From Ruminococcus flavefaciens (lineage in GTDB: Bacteria > Bacillota > Clostridia > Oscillospirales > Ruminococcaceae), in NCBI GenBank assembly GCA_023663905.1, contig JAMPGO010000009.1, forward strand, positions 1-42,330: DNA of 42,330 nt, in the 5' to 3' direction. The notes beneath the pieces are model-generated. The model ran no database searches and was not told the DNA's origin. It saw only the letters and a list, made by a program, of their open reading frames with translations. Shown here in pieces: positions 30,588 to 39,407 of this stretch. The position numbers and the translations under genes were made by a program. Each line of letters begins with the position of its first letter. Positions within the stretch are counted from its first letter, which is position 1.

Positions 30588-31805
30588 TCACACCAGTCTC
30601 ACGACTAACGTCGCACAAAAATATCTGTTACGAATCTCCGCATACACCTCGCCGCCCATAAGTGACATCAGCCGTTTGCAGATGAAAAGTCCCAGTCCGT
30701 TTCCCTGCACCTTATTGGAATTACTTCCACGATGAAAGCTCTCAAATATCTGCGGTAATTCCTTCGTTTCAAGTGTACAGCCGCTATTTGATACTGTAAT
30801 AAGTTCACATCCGTCCATTTTGTCAAAGCTGATTTCAATTCGTCTGCCGTCGCCGTATTTTATGGCATTCTCCACAAGATTTTGCAAGCATTCGGCGAGA
30901 CGGTCGGTATCGCAGGAAAGCAAGCAGTCGTTATATTTTTGTATGACAAATTCTGTTCCTGTCATAGCAAGCTGAGGTGCGTATCTTGCATCTATTCTTG
31001 CGATGATACTGCTGAGAAAAGCTTCTCTCAATGCGACCTCGAAGCTCATAAAATCCTCGCTCGCCGCCTTGGTTATCTCACTTACAAAGCTCTCTATCTC
31101 ATCCGCACGAACGTTTATGCTCTCGGCTGATTCACGGCGCTTATCTTCATCTTTGTATAAACCCTTGGCAAGCGCCTTTGCATTCAGTTTGATAGCAGAC
31201 AGAGGTGTTTTTATATCGTGAGACAGCGACAGAAGCAGTAGTTTTTTATCTCTCTGCATTGCAATTTCTTTTTTACGGCTTTCCTCAATGCTTTCCCGCA
31301 AAAGATTGATACCCCACGTAAATTTCCCAAAAAATCGGCTTTTTTCTTCGGGTATCGGAACAGCAAGATTCCCTTTTGCAAGCTCCTGCGGAACATCGTT
31401 CAGTCTGCCGAACGGAGCAATGATATGCCGCCATATATAATACAGCAATCCGAATATTAACATTAATACAATGCACAGCGTACAATTTATTGCCAAAACG
31501 CTATGCTGTCTGCCGTCAACGGAATATTCCACACGATAAGGTGTGCCGTTCACTTCGATTATAAGATAATGTTCATCAGAAATATAAAGTTCACCGTCAG
31601 CTTCTGTAAAAACTCCCATAAGACGAGGATATTTTTCAAGGTCATAATTGCCTGTTTTTTCAATTTCGTCCGCAAGCTGTTTGGCTTCAACACGGTAAAA
31701 TCCATCTGAACTGCGTTCCTGCCTGAAAAGATAAATATTCAAGGTTATCGTCAGCAGTACAAAAACAGAAATGACTGCAAAACAAAGTCTGTTGAATGCT
31801 TTCAT
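30588..31805 (-). CDS. Sensor histidine kinase of the ABC-transporter operon
   Basis: The 405-residue protein has a membrane helix near the N terminus (about 7-27), an extracytoplasmic loop of about 75 residues, a second helix at about 105-125 and a HAMP-like linker. The kinase core has the H box LSHDIKTPLSA (His about 196), N box LVENAIKYG and G boxes in GNGLGLFICKRL. It would phosphorylate the OmpR-type regulator encoded just upstream, whose stop overlaps this start as ATGA. The loop is larger than in BceS-type kinases, so it probably senses its signal itself rather than only through the transporter; that is inferred. Confidence 0.93.
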   Translation of the reverse strand: MKAFNRLCFAVISVFVLLTITLNIYLFRQERSSDGFYRVEAKQLADEIEKTGNYDLEKYPRLMGVFTEADGELYISDEHYLIIEVNGTPYRVEYSVDGRQHSVLAINCTLCIVLMLIFGLLYYIWRHIIAPFGRLNDVPQELAKGNLAVPIPEEKSRFFGKFTWGINLLRESIEESRKKEIAMQRDKKLLLLSLSHDIKTPLSAIKLNAKALAKGLYKDEDKRRESAESINVRADEIESFVSEITKAASEDFMSFEVALREAFLSSIIARIDARYAPQLAMTGTEFVIQKYNDCLLSCDTDRLAECLQNLVENAIKYGDGRRIEISFDKMDGCELITVSNSGCTLETKELPQIFESFHRGSNSNKVQGNGLGLFICKRLMSLMGGEVYAEIRNRYFCATLVVRLV

Positions 31806-32464
31806 ACGAATTTGTACCCCACACCCCAGACGGTCAGCAGACGTTTTGCATTCTTAGGGTCGTCTCCAAGTTTCGAGCGCAGACGGTTTATATGAACGTG
31901 GAGCGTTTGCAGTTCCGAATTGCTGTCGCTTCCCCATACCCTGCTGAACAGATATTCCTTATTCATAGCCTTGCCCTGATTTTCGATAAGCAGAGCCAGC
32001 AAATCAAATTCCTTTGCGGGCAACTCTGCGGACTTGCCGTCAATGATAGCTGTGCGATTGACGAGATTCAATGTCACACCGTTCGCCGACAATATATCCC
32101 TCTGATACCTCCGCTTGAAAATGCCTCTAATCTTTGCGAGCAGAATATCAATATCATAAGGCTTTTCTATATAGTCGTCCGCACCGATATCAAAACCGTT
32201 AAGCTTATCTTCCTTTTCGGTACGACAGCTTACTATCAATATGGGCGTATCGGTATTTTCTCTGAGCTTTGAGCATACCGCAAACCCGTTCACATCAGGA
32301 AGATTTATATCTAGCACCACAAGCTTAGCGCCGTATCTCTCAAACAGCTCGACCGCACGCTCTCCGCTGTCCACGATTGATACCGTATAGCCCTCCTCAC
32401 GCAGAAAATCTGTCAGCAGTTTTGCAAGCTCTTTGTCATCTTCCACTATCAGAATATCGGTCAT
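31802..32464 (-). CDS. OmpR-family response regulator
   Basis: The 220-residue protein has a receiver domain (acidic EDD at 8-10, phosphorylated Asp about 52 in LDINLPD, Lys in YIEKPYD) and a C-terminal winged helix ending LLTVWGVGYKFV, typical of the OmpR/PhoB family. AGGTGG lies before the ATG. It sits between the ABC genes and the kinase gene in one operon. The direct repeat at the permease promoter (35700-35717) has the 11-base period such regulators bind, so it probably controls its own operon. Confidence 0.95.
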   Translation of the reverse strand: MTDILIVEDDKELAKLLTDFLREEGYTVSIVDSGERAVELFERYGAKLVVLDINLPDVNGFAVCSKLRENTDTPILIVSCRTEKEDKLNGFDIGADDYIEKPYDIDILLAKIRGIFKRRYQRDILSANGVTLNLVNRTAIIDGKSAELPAKEFDLLALLIENQGKAMNKEYLFSRVWGSDSNSELQTLHVHINRLRSKLGDDPKNAKRLLTVWGVGYKFV

Positions 32465-32515
32465 ATTATCACCACCTACAAGTATTGTACCATATCAGCG
32501 GCGATATTGCAAGTA

Positions 32516-33286
32516 TCACCAGCCCTGCTCCATAAGCCAGTTATTCAGCCCTCTTTCACGGTCTCGAAGCTCCTTGTCGCCTCCGTCAAAATGCCCCATT
32601 TCCTTTTCACCAACTATTCTGCCGTCCACAATGTAAAGCACCCTACTGCACTTGGCGGCAACCTTCGGGTCGTGGGTAACGCACATAACTGTAGTTCCGT
32701 CACGGTTGAGCTTTAACAGCTCGTTCATCACCTCGTCCGAGCTTGCACGGTTGAGTGCGCCCGTAGGCTCGTCTGCAAATATCATCTTCGGCGAATTTAT
32801 CATACTACGGCAGATACAAGCCCTCTGTAGCTGTCCGCCCGATACCTCGTTGATGTCGTTTCCGCCCACTTCGTCAATACCCAGTCTGCACATTAGCGAC
32901 CTGCCACGCTCTTCGGTCTGTTTACGGCTTTCGGTATTCTTTTTCGATTTGACCGCAGGCAGAATAATATTGTCAAGCACCGAGAGATTTTTCATCATAT
33001 ACATCTGCTGAAAAATAAATCCCATTTCATCAAGGCGAAGTCTCGCAAGTTCCTTATCTCCAAGCTTTGCGGTTTCCTTGCCGTCAAATACGACCTCGCC
33101 CGCTGTCACTCTGTCCATTCCCGAAACACAGTAGAGCAGAGTGCTTTTACCCGAACCTGAAGGACCCATTATTGCCACGAACTCTCCTTCATTGATTGTC
33201 AGGTCGATATTTTTCAGCACATTGTTCTGATGTTTGTTTACGATATATGTCTTGCAAAGACCCTTTGTCTGTAAAACCGTTCCCAT
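32516..33286 (-). CDS. ABC transporter ATP-binding protein (MacB/BceA/LolD type)
   Basis: The 256-residue protein has Walker A GPSGSGKST at 41-49, the Q-loop in GFIFQQMY, the signature VSGGQLQRA and Walker B MIFADEP, followed by the H-loop in VTHDP. It powers the FtsX-type permease encoded just upstream. AGGAGG (33295-33300) overlaps the permease stop codon, a sign of tight coupling. Together with the two-component genes this is the usual arrangement of Firmicute systems that detoxify or respond to cell-envelope peptides; the substrate is not visible. Confidence 0.95.
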   Translation of the reverse strand: MGTVLQTKGLCKTYIVNKHQNNVLKNIDLTINEGEFVAIMGPSGSGKSTLLYCVSGMDRVTAGEVVFDGKETAKLGDKELARLRLDEMGFIFQQMYMMKNLSVLDNIILPAVKSKKNTESRKQTEERGRSLMCRLGIDEVGGNDINEVSGGQLQRACICRSMINSPKMIFADEPTGALNRASSDEVMNELLKLNRDGTTVMCVTHDPKVAAKCSRVLYIVDGRIVGEKEMGHFDGGDKELRDRERGLNNWLMEQGW

Positions 33287-33298
33287 TTTGTTTTCCTC

Positions 33299-35647
33299 CT
33301 ATTCTATGCTTGCCGTGTCGGACGCTTTTATCGTTCTTGTATAAAGAGCCGTCAGGAATGAGCCGATAATCGTTACCGTCAGAAGTATTGCAGGGCAGAC
33401 CGCAAATATCTCCACAGGGTCAATATCACACTTGATTCCTTCCACATCGCCTATCATCGAGCATATCCAATTCATCATAACATTACTTATCGGCATAAGC
33501 ACTGCAAGAGATATGATACAAGCCAGTACCGATACAATAACAAATCTCAGCGTATGCTGTGCAATGATACTGCCGTTCGGTATACCTACTGCTTTCATCA
33601 ATGCAATCTCGCTTTTTTCCTTTGAGATGAATGAACGCTCCAGAAGAACGACAATGAGCGCAGTCACGATAGCAGTCAGTATCATCATCATCTGTTTGAT
33701 AGTGTTCAGTGCGCCTGATATTCCTGTAAATGTGCTTATCATATCCGAAGTGTTATATACCTTGTCACTGTCGATAAGCTCTTTTATCTTCTCAACATTG
33801 CGGTCTATGGTTTCTTTGTCGGGATTGCCGTCAAAATGTATCTGCACACCCACCGTGCTGTCCGCCGGCAGCTCTCCGAGGTCAAAATCTTTGTAAAGAT
33901 ATGCCGACGAGGAATTAAATGAGGAAAATCTTCCCGTGATGATAAATTCATATTCCTTATCATCAATGACTGCCGTTATTCTGTCGCCTATCTGAGCGTC
34001 AAGGTCACGGAGTGCACTTAACGTTAAGGCGACCTCATCATTTTTTTGCGGAGCGATTCCTTCGTCAATACGAAGCGTATCGTCAGTATCGCCCTTAATG
34101 ACACCGAAAAGTATACTTGCTTTCTTATCTTTGTGTGCCGCTTCAGATTTTGCGGCTATTGTCATTGTACATTTACCCGACATACCATTTTCTTCAAGCA
34201 GTTTTTCCGTATCTGCAATGATATGCTTGTATGCACTCATATCTATCAGAACTTCGCCGATTGTATCGGCATCAAGAATATGCGCTTCACTTGTCGGCAC
34301 ATTGAACAGCCAAAGTATCTTCTCGCTTTTGAGAGTCAGTGCAAAGTTGGACATAAGTGCTGTCATAAGAATGCAAAGGGTAAATATAACAGTGATAATG
34401 CCAAACTGCTTCGGAGCGCTTAATATATCGTTAAGCGCCATAAATACGGTTGACGGCAGTTTTGAACGTCTGAGATGTATGACGCTTTTTTTGCGGAAAC
34501 GCTCTCCTGTCTGTCCGTTTCTTACTGCGTCTATCGGAGAGAGATTATTTACCCTGCGTGTACAGCCGTAGCAGAATATAAGAATGATAAGCACTACCGC
34601 CGTCGAACTGATAAATCCCATTAAACTGCCGTTTTCAATGCCCAGCACCATATTCTCCGATACGGTTTTCATCATCATATCTCCGAGCGGTATCGAGCCG
34701 AAGAATCCGATTACCGCACCGACGACTGAGATTGCAAGATACTTGACGATGTAAAGCGCACGTATACTGCCGTTGCCGATACCGACCGCCTTCATAATGC
34801 CTATCTCACGGAACTCCTCGCTTATGGTAAAACCGATTGCAAAACGAAGTACGACAAATGCTGTGAGCATTAATATAATGCTTATCGCCATCATTATATA
34901 TGCTGTCACTATATCATAAATATAAATGCTTTTCAGTTCATCTCTTGTACTGACGTCCACTCCTTCATAGCTTTTGGCAAACTCCTTGATACTGTCAACG
35001 TCTGAGGTGCTGATAAAAAGCTGAGTGTAACTCATAGTATGGCAGGCTTCGTCTTTGTCCAGATATTCATAGTCGGCGGAATCAATGATAAGCATAGGAT
35101 TTACAGAGCTTTGCGTGCTGAATACCGCATCCTTGAAACGTCCCATAAATTTAAGTGTGAGCTTGCTGTCGCCGATTTCCAGTTCGATTTCATCGCCTTT
35201 TTGGATATCCGTATTATGCAAAAAGGGCGATGTGGCATAAAAACAGCCCTTGTCCACGCTTTCTATGATATTGTTATCTTCATCGAAATAATTGATACCC
35301 ATTTCATCTTCGGAAATCAAAAATGCAGCATTGATGAAGTTGTCAAGTTTTTTACCGTTATGCTTGAAAAATTTCGAGCTGAATACAGTCAGCAAATGCT
35401 CGCTTTTCACCTCGTCCACAGACGGCAGAGAGATAATTTTTTCCTCAACATCGTTTTCTGTGGGCATTTGAACGACAGCGTTCGGTACGTCTGCTTCGTC
35501 AAAAAAATGCTCAATACCGCCGTTAACCGCAATGATATTATTAACGCTCGCCGTCGCAAACATCGCAGAAAGTATCACGAACAGTAGGAGAATGATGTTC
35601 ATAGTCTTTTTGCGTTGCAGGTCTTTTTTCAGTATCCTCCGGAACAT
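33299..35647 (-). CDS. FtsX-type ABC permease with two FtsX domains
   Basis: The 782-residue protein starts with one helix (about 17-36), has an extracytoplasmic domain of roughly 200 residues, then an FtsX domain of three helices (near 250-370). A second half repeats the plan: a helix near 410, an extracytoplasmic domain and three helices up to the C terminus. The motif GIMKAVGIGNGSIRALYIVK in the first half recurs as ALMKAVGIPNGSIIAQHTLR in the second, showing internal duplication. Such mechanotransmission-type permeases do not transport across the membrane in the usual sense. It is the first gene of a four-gene operon with ATPase, regulator and kinase. Confidence 0.93.
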   Translation of the reverse strand: MFRRILKKDLQRKKTMNIILLLFVILSAMFATASVNNIIAVNGGIEHFFDEADVPNAVVQMPTENDVEEKIISLPSVDEVKSEHLLTVFSSKFFKHNGKKLDNFINAAFLISEDEMGINYFDEDNNIIESVDKGCFYATSPFLHNTDIQKGDEIELEIGDSKLTLKFMGRFKDAVFSTQSSVNPMLIIDSADYEYLDKDEACHTMSYTQLFISTSDVDSIKEFAKSYEGVDVSTRDELKSIYIYDIVTAYIMMAISIILMLTAFVVLRFAIGFTISEEFREIGIMKAVGIGNGSIRALYIVKYLAISVVGAVIGFFGSIPLGDMMMKTVSENMVLGIENGSLMGFISSTAVVLIILIFCYGCTRRVNNLSPIDAVRNGQTGERFRKKSVIHLRRSKLPSTVFMALNDILSAPKQFGIITVIFTLCILMTALMSNFALTLKSEKILWLFNVPTSEAHILDADTIGEVLIDMSAYKHIIADTEKLLEENGMSGKCTMTIAAKSEAAHKDKKASILFGVIKGDTDDTLRIDEGIAPQKNDEVALTLSALRDLDAQIGDRITAVIDDKEYEFIITGRFSSFNSSSAYLYKDFDLGELPADSTVGVQIHFDGNPDKETIDRNVEKIKELIDSDKVYNTSDMISTFTGISGALNTIKQMMMILTAIVTALIVVLLERSFISKEKSEIALMKAVGIPNGSIIAQHTLRFVIVSVLACIISLAVLMPISNVMMNWICSMIGDVEGIKCDIDPVEIFAVCPAILLTVTIIGSFLTALYTRTIKASDTASIE

Positions 35648-35684
35648 AGCTTGTACCTCTTTTCATTTATTTTCTCTATTTCTC

Positions 35685-35717
35685 ATTATAGCATATCAAT
35701 TCTTAACAAGTCTTTAA
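35685..35717 (-). promoter_or_regulatory. Promoter with direct-repeat operator for the ABC/two-component operon
   Basis: On the minus strand TATAAT (35685-35690) has a TGC extension, and the -35 position reads only AGACTT. Overlapping and abutting it are TTAAAGA (35711-35717) and TTAAGAA (35700-35706), starting exactly 11 bases apart. OmpR-family regulators bind such tandem half-sites on one face of the helix, so autoregulation by the operon's regulator is likely. Confidence 0.6.
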
Positions 35718-35929
35718 CTTTTGGAAAAAACACAAAAATAAAGAGCGGAGCATTTAAACTCCGCCCTTATTGCTGAAAAGTCAGGCATTATATTTGACCT
35801 GCGTTTTCTGATACTCATAACAAGGCTGATTATCGAGCATACATAAGTCACAATCGGGCTGATAAACGAGAACACAAGTCCTACAATCATAAGCACAAGC
35901 GACGGCACGTGAATTTTCTTTTTTTCCAT
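35714..35929 (-). CDS. Small membrane protein next to the CPBP protease
   Basis: AAAGAGGT upstream supports the ATG, and the gap to the protease gene is 20 bases, so the two are cotranscribed. The 71-residue product is basic at the N terminus (MEKKKIHVPS) and has one long or two short hydrophobic segments at about 9-39, followed by RKRRS. Beyond about residue 50 the frame runs through a terminator hairpin (35741-35766), so the last 20 residues may not be original; a frameshift near the end is possible. Small basic membrane proteins beside CPBP proteases can be immunity or accessory factors of peptide systems; this is inference only. Confidence 0.6.
   Translation of the reverse strand: MEKKKIHVPSLVLMIVGLVFSFISPIVTYVCSIISLVMSIRKRRSNIMPDFSAIRAEFKCSALYFCVFSKS
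35739..35766 (-). terminator. Terminator inside the end of the small membrane ORF
   Basis: On the minus strand GGGCGGAG and GCTCCGCTC form a hairpin (core GCGGAG 35745-35750 with CTCCGC 35759-35764, loop of 8) followed by a T-rich stretch. It would end the protease/small-protein transcript just before the ABC operon promoter. Confidence 0.7.
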
Positions 35930-35949
35930 TGTTAATACCTCTTTCTTGA

Positions 35950-36942
35950 TTATATTGCATTTATTACTGTCAGGGCAATAAATATCAATGTTGTGATTAG
36001 CGTAACAGGCGAAGTAAAATAACTCACTGCCGTCCTGATTCCCGAAACTTCCGTATCGTTTTTTTTAAGTTTAAAGCTGTCTCTTCGATTTATTATTTCA
36101 AGTATAAAAAATACAAGTCCCGTAATCATTATGGCGATTGTCAGAAATCCCATTAATACAGTTACAATTATCGGTGCAAGATTACTCATTATATATTCGC
36201 TGTCCTCAGCTAAAATTTTTCCTGTATCAATATCCCCGACAAACAGCGACGATACCGCTCCGACAGTATTCAGGCAGAAATGAAGTAATATTGACGGAAT
36301 AATTGATTTTGTTTTGACGATGAGAAATCCTGCGCATACGCCAAGCGTCGCCGTATACAAAGTCTGTTCGTAGTTACAGTGCCAGAGTCCGAACATAATT
36401 CCCATAATAATAATCATTGTCCACGAACCGTACTTCACGCTATTTCTCAAAAGCGTACCTCTGAACAGAATTTCTTCAAAAAACGGTGCAAGGAACATCA
36501 TTGCAACTATATTTGTGATTCTTGACAGAGCGTTGTCGTCCGCTGACATATCAATCGTGTGAAGTTCGATTCCAGTTGCGTATTGCAGAATATTGAAAAA
36601 TATGTTTGATATGTAGCCTGCTGTGTACACGAGAAACAGTGAAATAAATATCCACCTGAACACCCATTTTGCAGGCATTTCAGATTTGCGGAAACACGGT
36701 TTCAGTTTCGGAATCTTATTTGATTTTCCGAAAATCAACAATAATATCGGTATGTCGATAATATACTGAAACAAAAATATAAGCAGACTTTGCAGATATT
36801 CGTAGTTTGCGGATTCACTGCTTACAAACAGTTCTGTAATCGGTTCTGAAAAAGCCGTGAATATTAATATCAGTACCGTCCATAAAAGCAGTATGCCCGA
36901 ATTAACGTTTGAAGCCTTACGCAGATTTTTTGTTGCATTCAT
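35950..36942 (-). CDS. CPBP-family intramembrane metalloprotease
   Basis: The 330-residue protein has about eight hydrophobic segments and the three CPBP motifs: FFEEILFRG (EExxxR, Glu about 156-157), FGLWHCNYEQ and LLHFCLNT. The family includes CAAX-type prenyl proteases of eukaryotes and, in bacteria, Abi proteins often found next to bacteriocin genes, where they give immunity or process peptides. The promoter has a good extended -10 but no -35, and two LytTR-type boxes just upstream. Activation by the neighbouring AgrA-like regulator is therefore likely. It is cotranscribed with a small membrane protein gene. Confidence 0.92.
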   Translation of the reverse strand: MNATKNLRKASNVNSGILLLWTVLILIFTAFSEPITELFVSSESANYEYLQSLLIFLFQYIIDIPILLLIFGKSNKIPKLKPCFRKSEMPAKWVFRWIFISLFLVYTAGYISNIFFNILQYATGIELHTIDMSADDNALSRITNIVAMMFLAPFFEEILFRGTLLRNSVKYGSWTMIIIMGIMFGLWHCNYEQTLYTATLGVCAGFLIVKTKSIIPSILLHFCLNTVGAVSSLFVGDIDTGKILAEDSEYIMSNLAPIIVTVLMGFLTIAIMITGLVFFILEIINRRDSFKLKKNDTEVSGIRTAVSYFTSPVTLITTLIFIALTVINAI

Positions 36943-36986
36943 TTACATTTCCCCTTAAATTAATTTTTATCTTTCTGACATAATCA

Positions 36987-36995
36987 ATTATAGCA
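36987..36995 (-). promoter_or_regulatory. Activator-dependent promoter of the CPBP gene
   Basis: On the minus strand TATAAT (36987-36992) with a TGC extension. The -35 position (37010-37015) reads CCGCAA, far from consensus, as expected for a promoter that needs an activator. Confidence 0.7.
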
Positions 36996-37024
36996 CAATT
37001 CCTGAATTTTTGCGGATATTGTTC

Positions 37025-37054
37025 TGAACGGTCATTTTTTGTCCCCAAACGGTA
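37025..37054 (-). promoter_or_regulatory. Pair of LytTR-type binding boxes
   Basis: On the minus strand TACCGTTTG (37046-37054) and GACCGTTCA (37025-37033) share ACCGTT and start 21 bases apart, leaving a 12-base gap. This is the geometry of boxes bound by AgrA, ComE and PlnC-type LytTR regulators. The nearer box ends 32 bases before the -10 of the CPBP gene. A LytTR regulator gene lies 1.4 kb away. Confidence 0.72.
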
Positions 37055-37065
37055 CAGACTGATAT

Positions 37066-37106
37066 AAAAAATGCCATTGTCCTGTAATTTTACAAAACAA
37101 TGGCAT
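37066..37106 (-). terminator. Terminator of the Agr-like two-component operon
   Basis: ATGCCATTGT (37071-37080) and ACAATGGCAT (37097-37106) form a perfect 10-bp stem with a smaller inner stem (TGTAA with TTACA). On the minus strand it is followed by a run of six T. Confidence 0.9.
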
Positions 37107-37112
37107 ATATAA

Positions 37113-38423
37113 TTATTCGCTCACAAACGGCAGGACTACTGTTGCTTCAAATCGGGATTCTTTTCTTTCAGCCACAAAACTTCCGCCGTATTTTTCGGCA
37201 ATCAGATTAACGTTGCTCAACCCGTAACCGTGCATAATTTTATCAGGCTTGTCGCTTGCAAAATTTTTGAATCCGATGTTTCCGACAGTCGAATTTAAAA
37301 TATTAACAACAAGCGCAGTATCGTTCGTAAAAATATTTACGTTGATAAATCTGTCGTCTATGTTGCTTATTTTTACACAGGCTTCAATCGCATTGTCAAG
37401 CAGATTTCCCAGCACTACACTCAAATCATAACGCTCTGTATTGATTTGATTCTTGTCGATTTTTATGTCAGTCCTGAATTTTATATTTTTTACCTCCGCA
37501 GTATTATAAGCGTTGCTGACAAGAGCATCTATTACAAGTAAGCCTGTATTAATCCGCTTGTAAGAAGCGCTGAGATTATTAACAGCCTTGTCGATATAGC
37601 CTACCGCTTCATTATAATCTTCCTGAATAACGCATTCCCTGAGATAGACAAGATGTTTGTTGGTATCGTGCAGAATACCGCTTATACTCTTGAACGACAT
37701 AGAAGTCTGCTCGTATTTTTTCTCCTGAAACATAAACTGACTTTCCATTATAGCTTGTTTCTGCCTGATTTCATTAGCCTGTATTATATTATTCAGAAGA
37801 TAGTATACAATAAAATTGATTATCAGTATGCCGAGTATCGCCGTATTGGTCGGGAATCCAGCATTTACGGCATTGTCCTTTGATTCGACAGTAACGGCGA
37901 TTATTATGAATATACTGATAAGCGGTACGATAATCATACACAGATAGTCCTTGAAATCCGCCTTGACGGAATTTCTTTTCAGAATCAGCAATACTATCAG
38001 AACCATTATAAATTTTATGAGTTTTGACAGCATTACCGCATAAATGTACATATCATTTTCGGGTGTTTGAATATCATAAAATGACTTTACCCCTGTTATT
38101 ATGCTGTTTGCGGCAACTTCCGAAATCATTGAAAAAACAATAAACGATATACTTGCGAACAGTCTGGCAATCAGTTTTGTTTCATATAAAACAGTAAACA
38201 AAAAGACTTCAATAAGCGATATTAATATATTGCCAAGCCACGTAAAATCGGGAATCCTTGCAAACCAGAATAACGTGCTTATGCCGATATAAGTCAGATA
38301 ATATATCGGCTTTACCGCCCAGTGTTTTCTTATTCTGAAAATAATTTCACAATATATCATTGTAATAATCATCTCAAATACGGAAGCTGCTATGATAAAA
38401 ATCAACTGCATTGCCTCGCTCAT
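37113..38423 (-). CDS. AgrC-like GHKL sensor histidine kinase
   Basis: The 436-residue protein has about six hydrophobic segments in the first 215 residues, then a coiled dimerisation region with GILHDTNKHLVYL (His about 252) and a GHKL ATPase domain with LGNLLDNAIEAC and HGYGLSNVNLIAEKYGG. This is the plan of AgrC/ComD-type peptide-pheromone receptors. The start overlaps the stop of the regulator gene as TAATG. No agrB or obvious pheromone gene lies in the window, so the signal may be made elsewhere or be a peptide handled by the adjacent CPBP protease. Confidence 0.92.
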   Translation of the reverse strand: MSEAMQLIFIIAASVFEMIITMIYCEIIFRIRKHWAVKPIYYLTYIGISTLFWFARIPDFTWLGNILISLIEVFLFTVLYETKLIARLFASISFIVFSMISEVAANSIITGVKSFYDIQTPENDMYIYAVMLSKLIKFIMVLIVLLILKRNSVKADFKDYLCMIIVPLISIFIIIAVTVESKDNAVNAGFPTNTAILGILIINFIVYYLLNNIIQANEIRQKQAIMESQFMFQEKKYEQTSMSFKSISGILHDTNKHLVYLRECVIQEDYNEAVGYIDKAVNNLSASYKRINTGLLVIDALVSNAYNTAEVKNIKFRTDIKIDKNQINTERYDLSVVLGNLLDNAIEACVKISNIDDRFINVNIFTNDTALVVNILNSTVGNIGFKNFASDKPDKIMHGYGLSNVNLIAEKYGGSFVAERKESRFEATVVLPFVSE

Positions 38424-39169
38424 TATTTCTTATACCTCACAACCATATATTTTGAAAAAGCTTCTTTGATTTCAGACAGCTTTCTTCTGCTCGCTTCTAC
38501 TGTTTTACCGTTTGTGAGTTCAACCATATTTGAATTGAATTTCCTGATATATTTCATATTGACAAGTACAGACCTGTGTACGCTTATAAAGTACTGTTCT
38601 CTTAATTCCGATTCCATTTCCGCAATTTTCCCCTTGATTTTAAATTCCCCGTTTATTGTGGTTACAAGCAGATTTGATTTTGTGGTAAGACTTTTTACGG
38701 TTTCAAAGCATATAATATCTTCCAGATGAAGCACGATTTCGCCCTGTTTCAGACTTATTACAGTGATATTTGTTTGCAGTTCCGTAAGATAGTTTACAAG
38801 TCTTTTCATCTTATCTTCAAACAGTTCATAGGTCAGCGGTTTTGTAAGGTACTGGTATGCCTGCACGTCAAAACTGTCCTGCATATATTCGGGATAACTT
38901 GTGATAAATACTATAAGCACGTTTCGGTCGGGAATCCGACGTATTTTTTCAGCTAACTTTATACCGCTTATTACAGGCATTTCCACGTCTAAAAATACTG
39001 CGTCGTATCTGAATGGTTTGCTTTTATACTCATCAAGTAGCTTGTTTCCGTCCGAATATTTATCGATATTAAACTCTATTCCGCTCCGAACGGAAAATTT
39101 AAGAATATAGTCCTCAATTTTTTTGATTTCCGATATTTCATCGTCGCATACTGCAATATTCAAAAGCAT
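38423..39169 (-). CDS. AgrA-like LytTR response regulator
   Basis: GGGGAG (39178-39183) supports the ATG. The 248-residue protein has a receiver domain (acidic CDDE at 8-11, phosphorylated Asp about 61 in FLDVEMP, Lys in YLTKPL) and a LytTR DNA-binding domain at about 140-245 with YFISVHRSVLVNMKYI, GKTVEASRRKLSEIKEAF. It is translationally coupled to the GHKL kinase gene. The paired ACCGTT boxes before the CPBP protease gene are probable targets; its own promoter shows no such boxes. Confidence 0.94.
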   Translation of the reverse strand: MLLNIAVCDDEISEIKKIEDYILKFSVRSGIEFNIDKYSDGNKLLDEYKSKPFRYDAVFLDVEMPVISGIKLAEKIRRIPDRNVLIVFITSYPEYMQDSFDVQAYQYLTKPLTYELFEDKMKRLVNYLTELQTNITVISLKQGEIVLHLEDIICFETVKSLTTKSNLLVTTINGEFKIKGKIAEMESELREQYFISVHRSVLVNMKYIRKFNSNMVELTNGKTVEASRRKLSEIKEAFSKYMVVRYKK

Positions 39170-39201
39170 TGTAATTACTCCCCGTTAAATCTGATATAAT
39201 A

Positions 39202-39230
39202 ATTATAACACATCTTAACATAATTTTCAA
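39202..39230 (-). promoter_or_regulatory. Promoter of the Agr-like operon
   Basis: On the minus strand TTGAAA (39225-39230), 17 bases, then TATAAT (39202-39207) with a TGT extension. Confidence 0.82.
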
Positions 39231-39328
39231 TATGATAATTCGCCTTTCGGGGATATATAAGAACCATTCGAGGTGCAGGGCGAAAATGGACGGGATTTTG
39301 AAAACGGCATAAAGTTACGAAAAAAGAC

Positions 39329-39357
39329 TTGCCAAATTCGATGTTATGCGCTATAAT
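39329..39357 (+). promoter_or_regulatory. Promoter of the VOC-protein gene
   Basis: TTGCCA (39329-39334), 17 bases, then TATAAT (39352-39357). Confidence 0.88.
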
Positions 39358-39407
39358 AGTAAGGTGGATTTAGAGCGTGTTCGAATTTCAATTTACGGAG
39401 GTAATCT

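Noticed and set aside
34098-34571. 157-codon + strand frame
   Set aside because: It is antisense to the FtsX-type permease and has no start signal.
39232-39312. Possible 26-residue pheromone-like peptide (MIIRLSGIYKNHSRC...)
   Set aside because: It was considered as a signal peptide for the Agr-like pair, but has no ribosome binding site, leader or cysteine pattern, and sits between two promoters.
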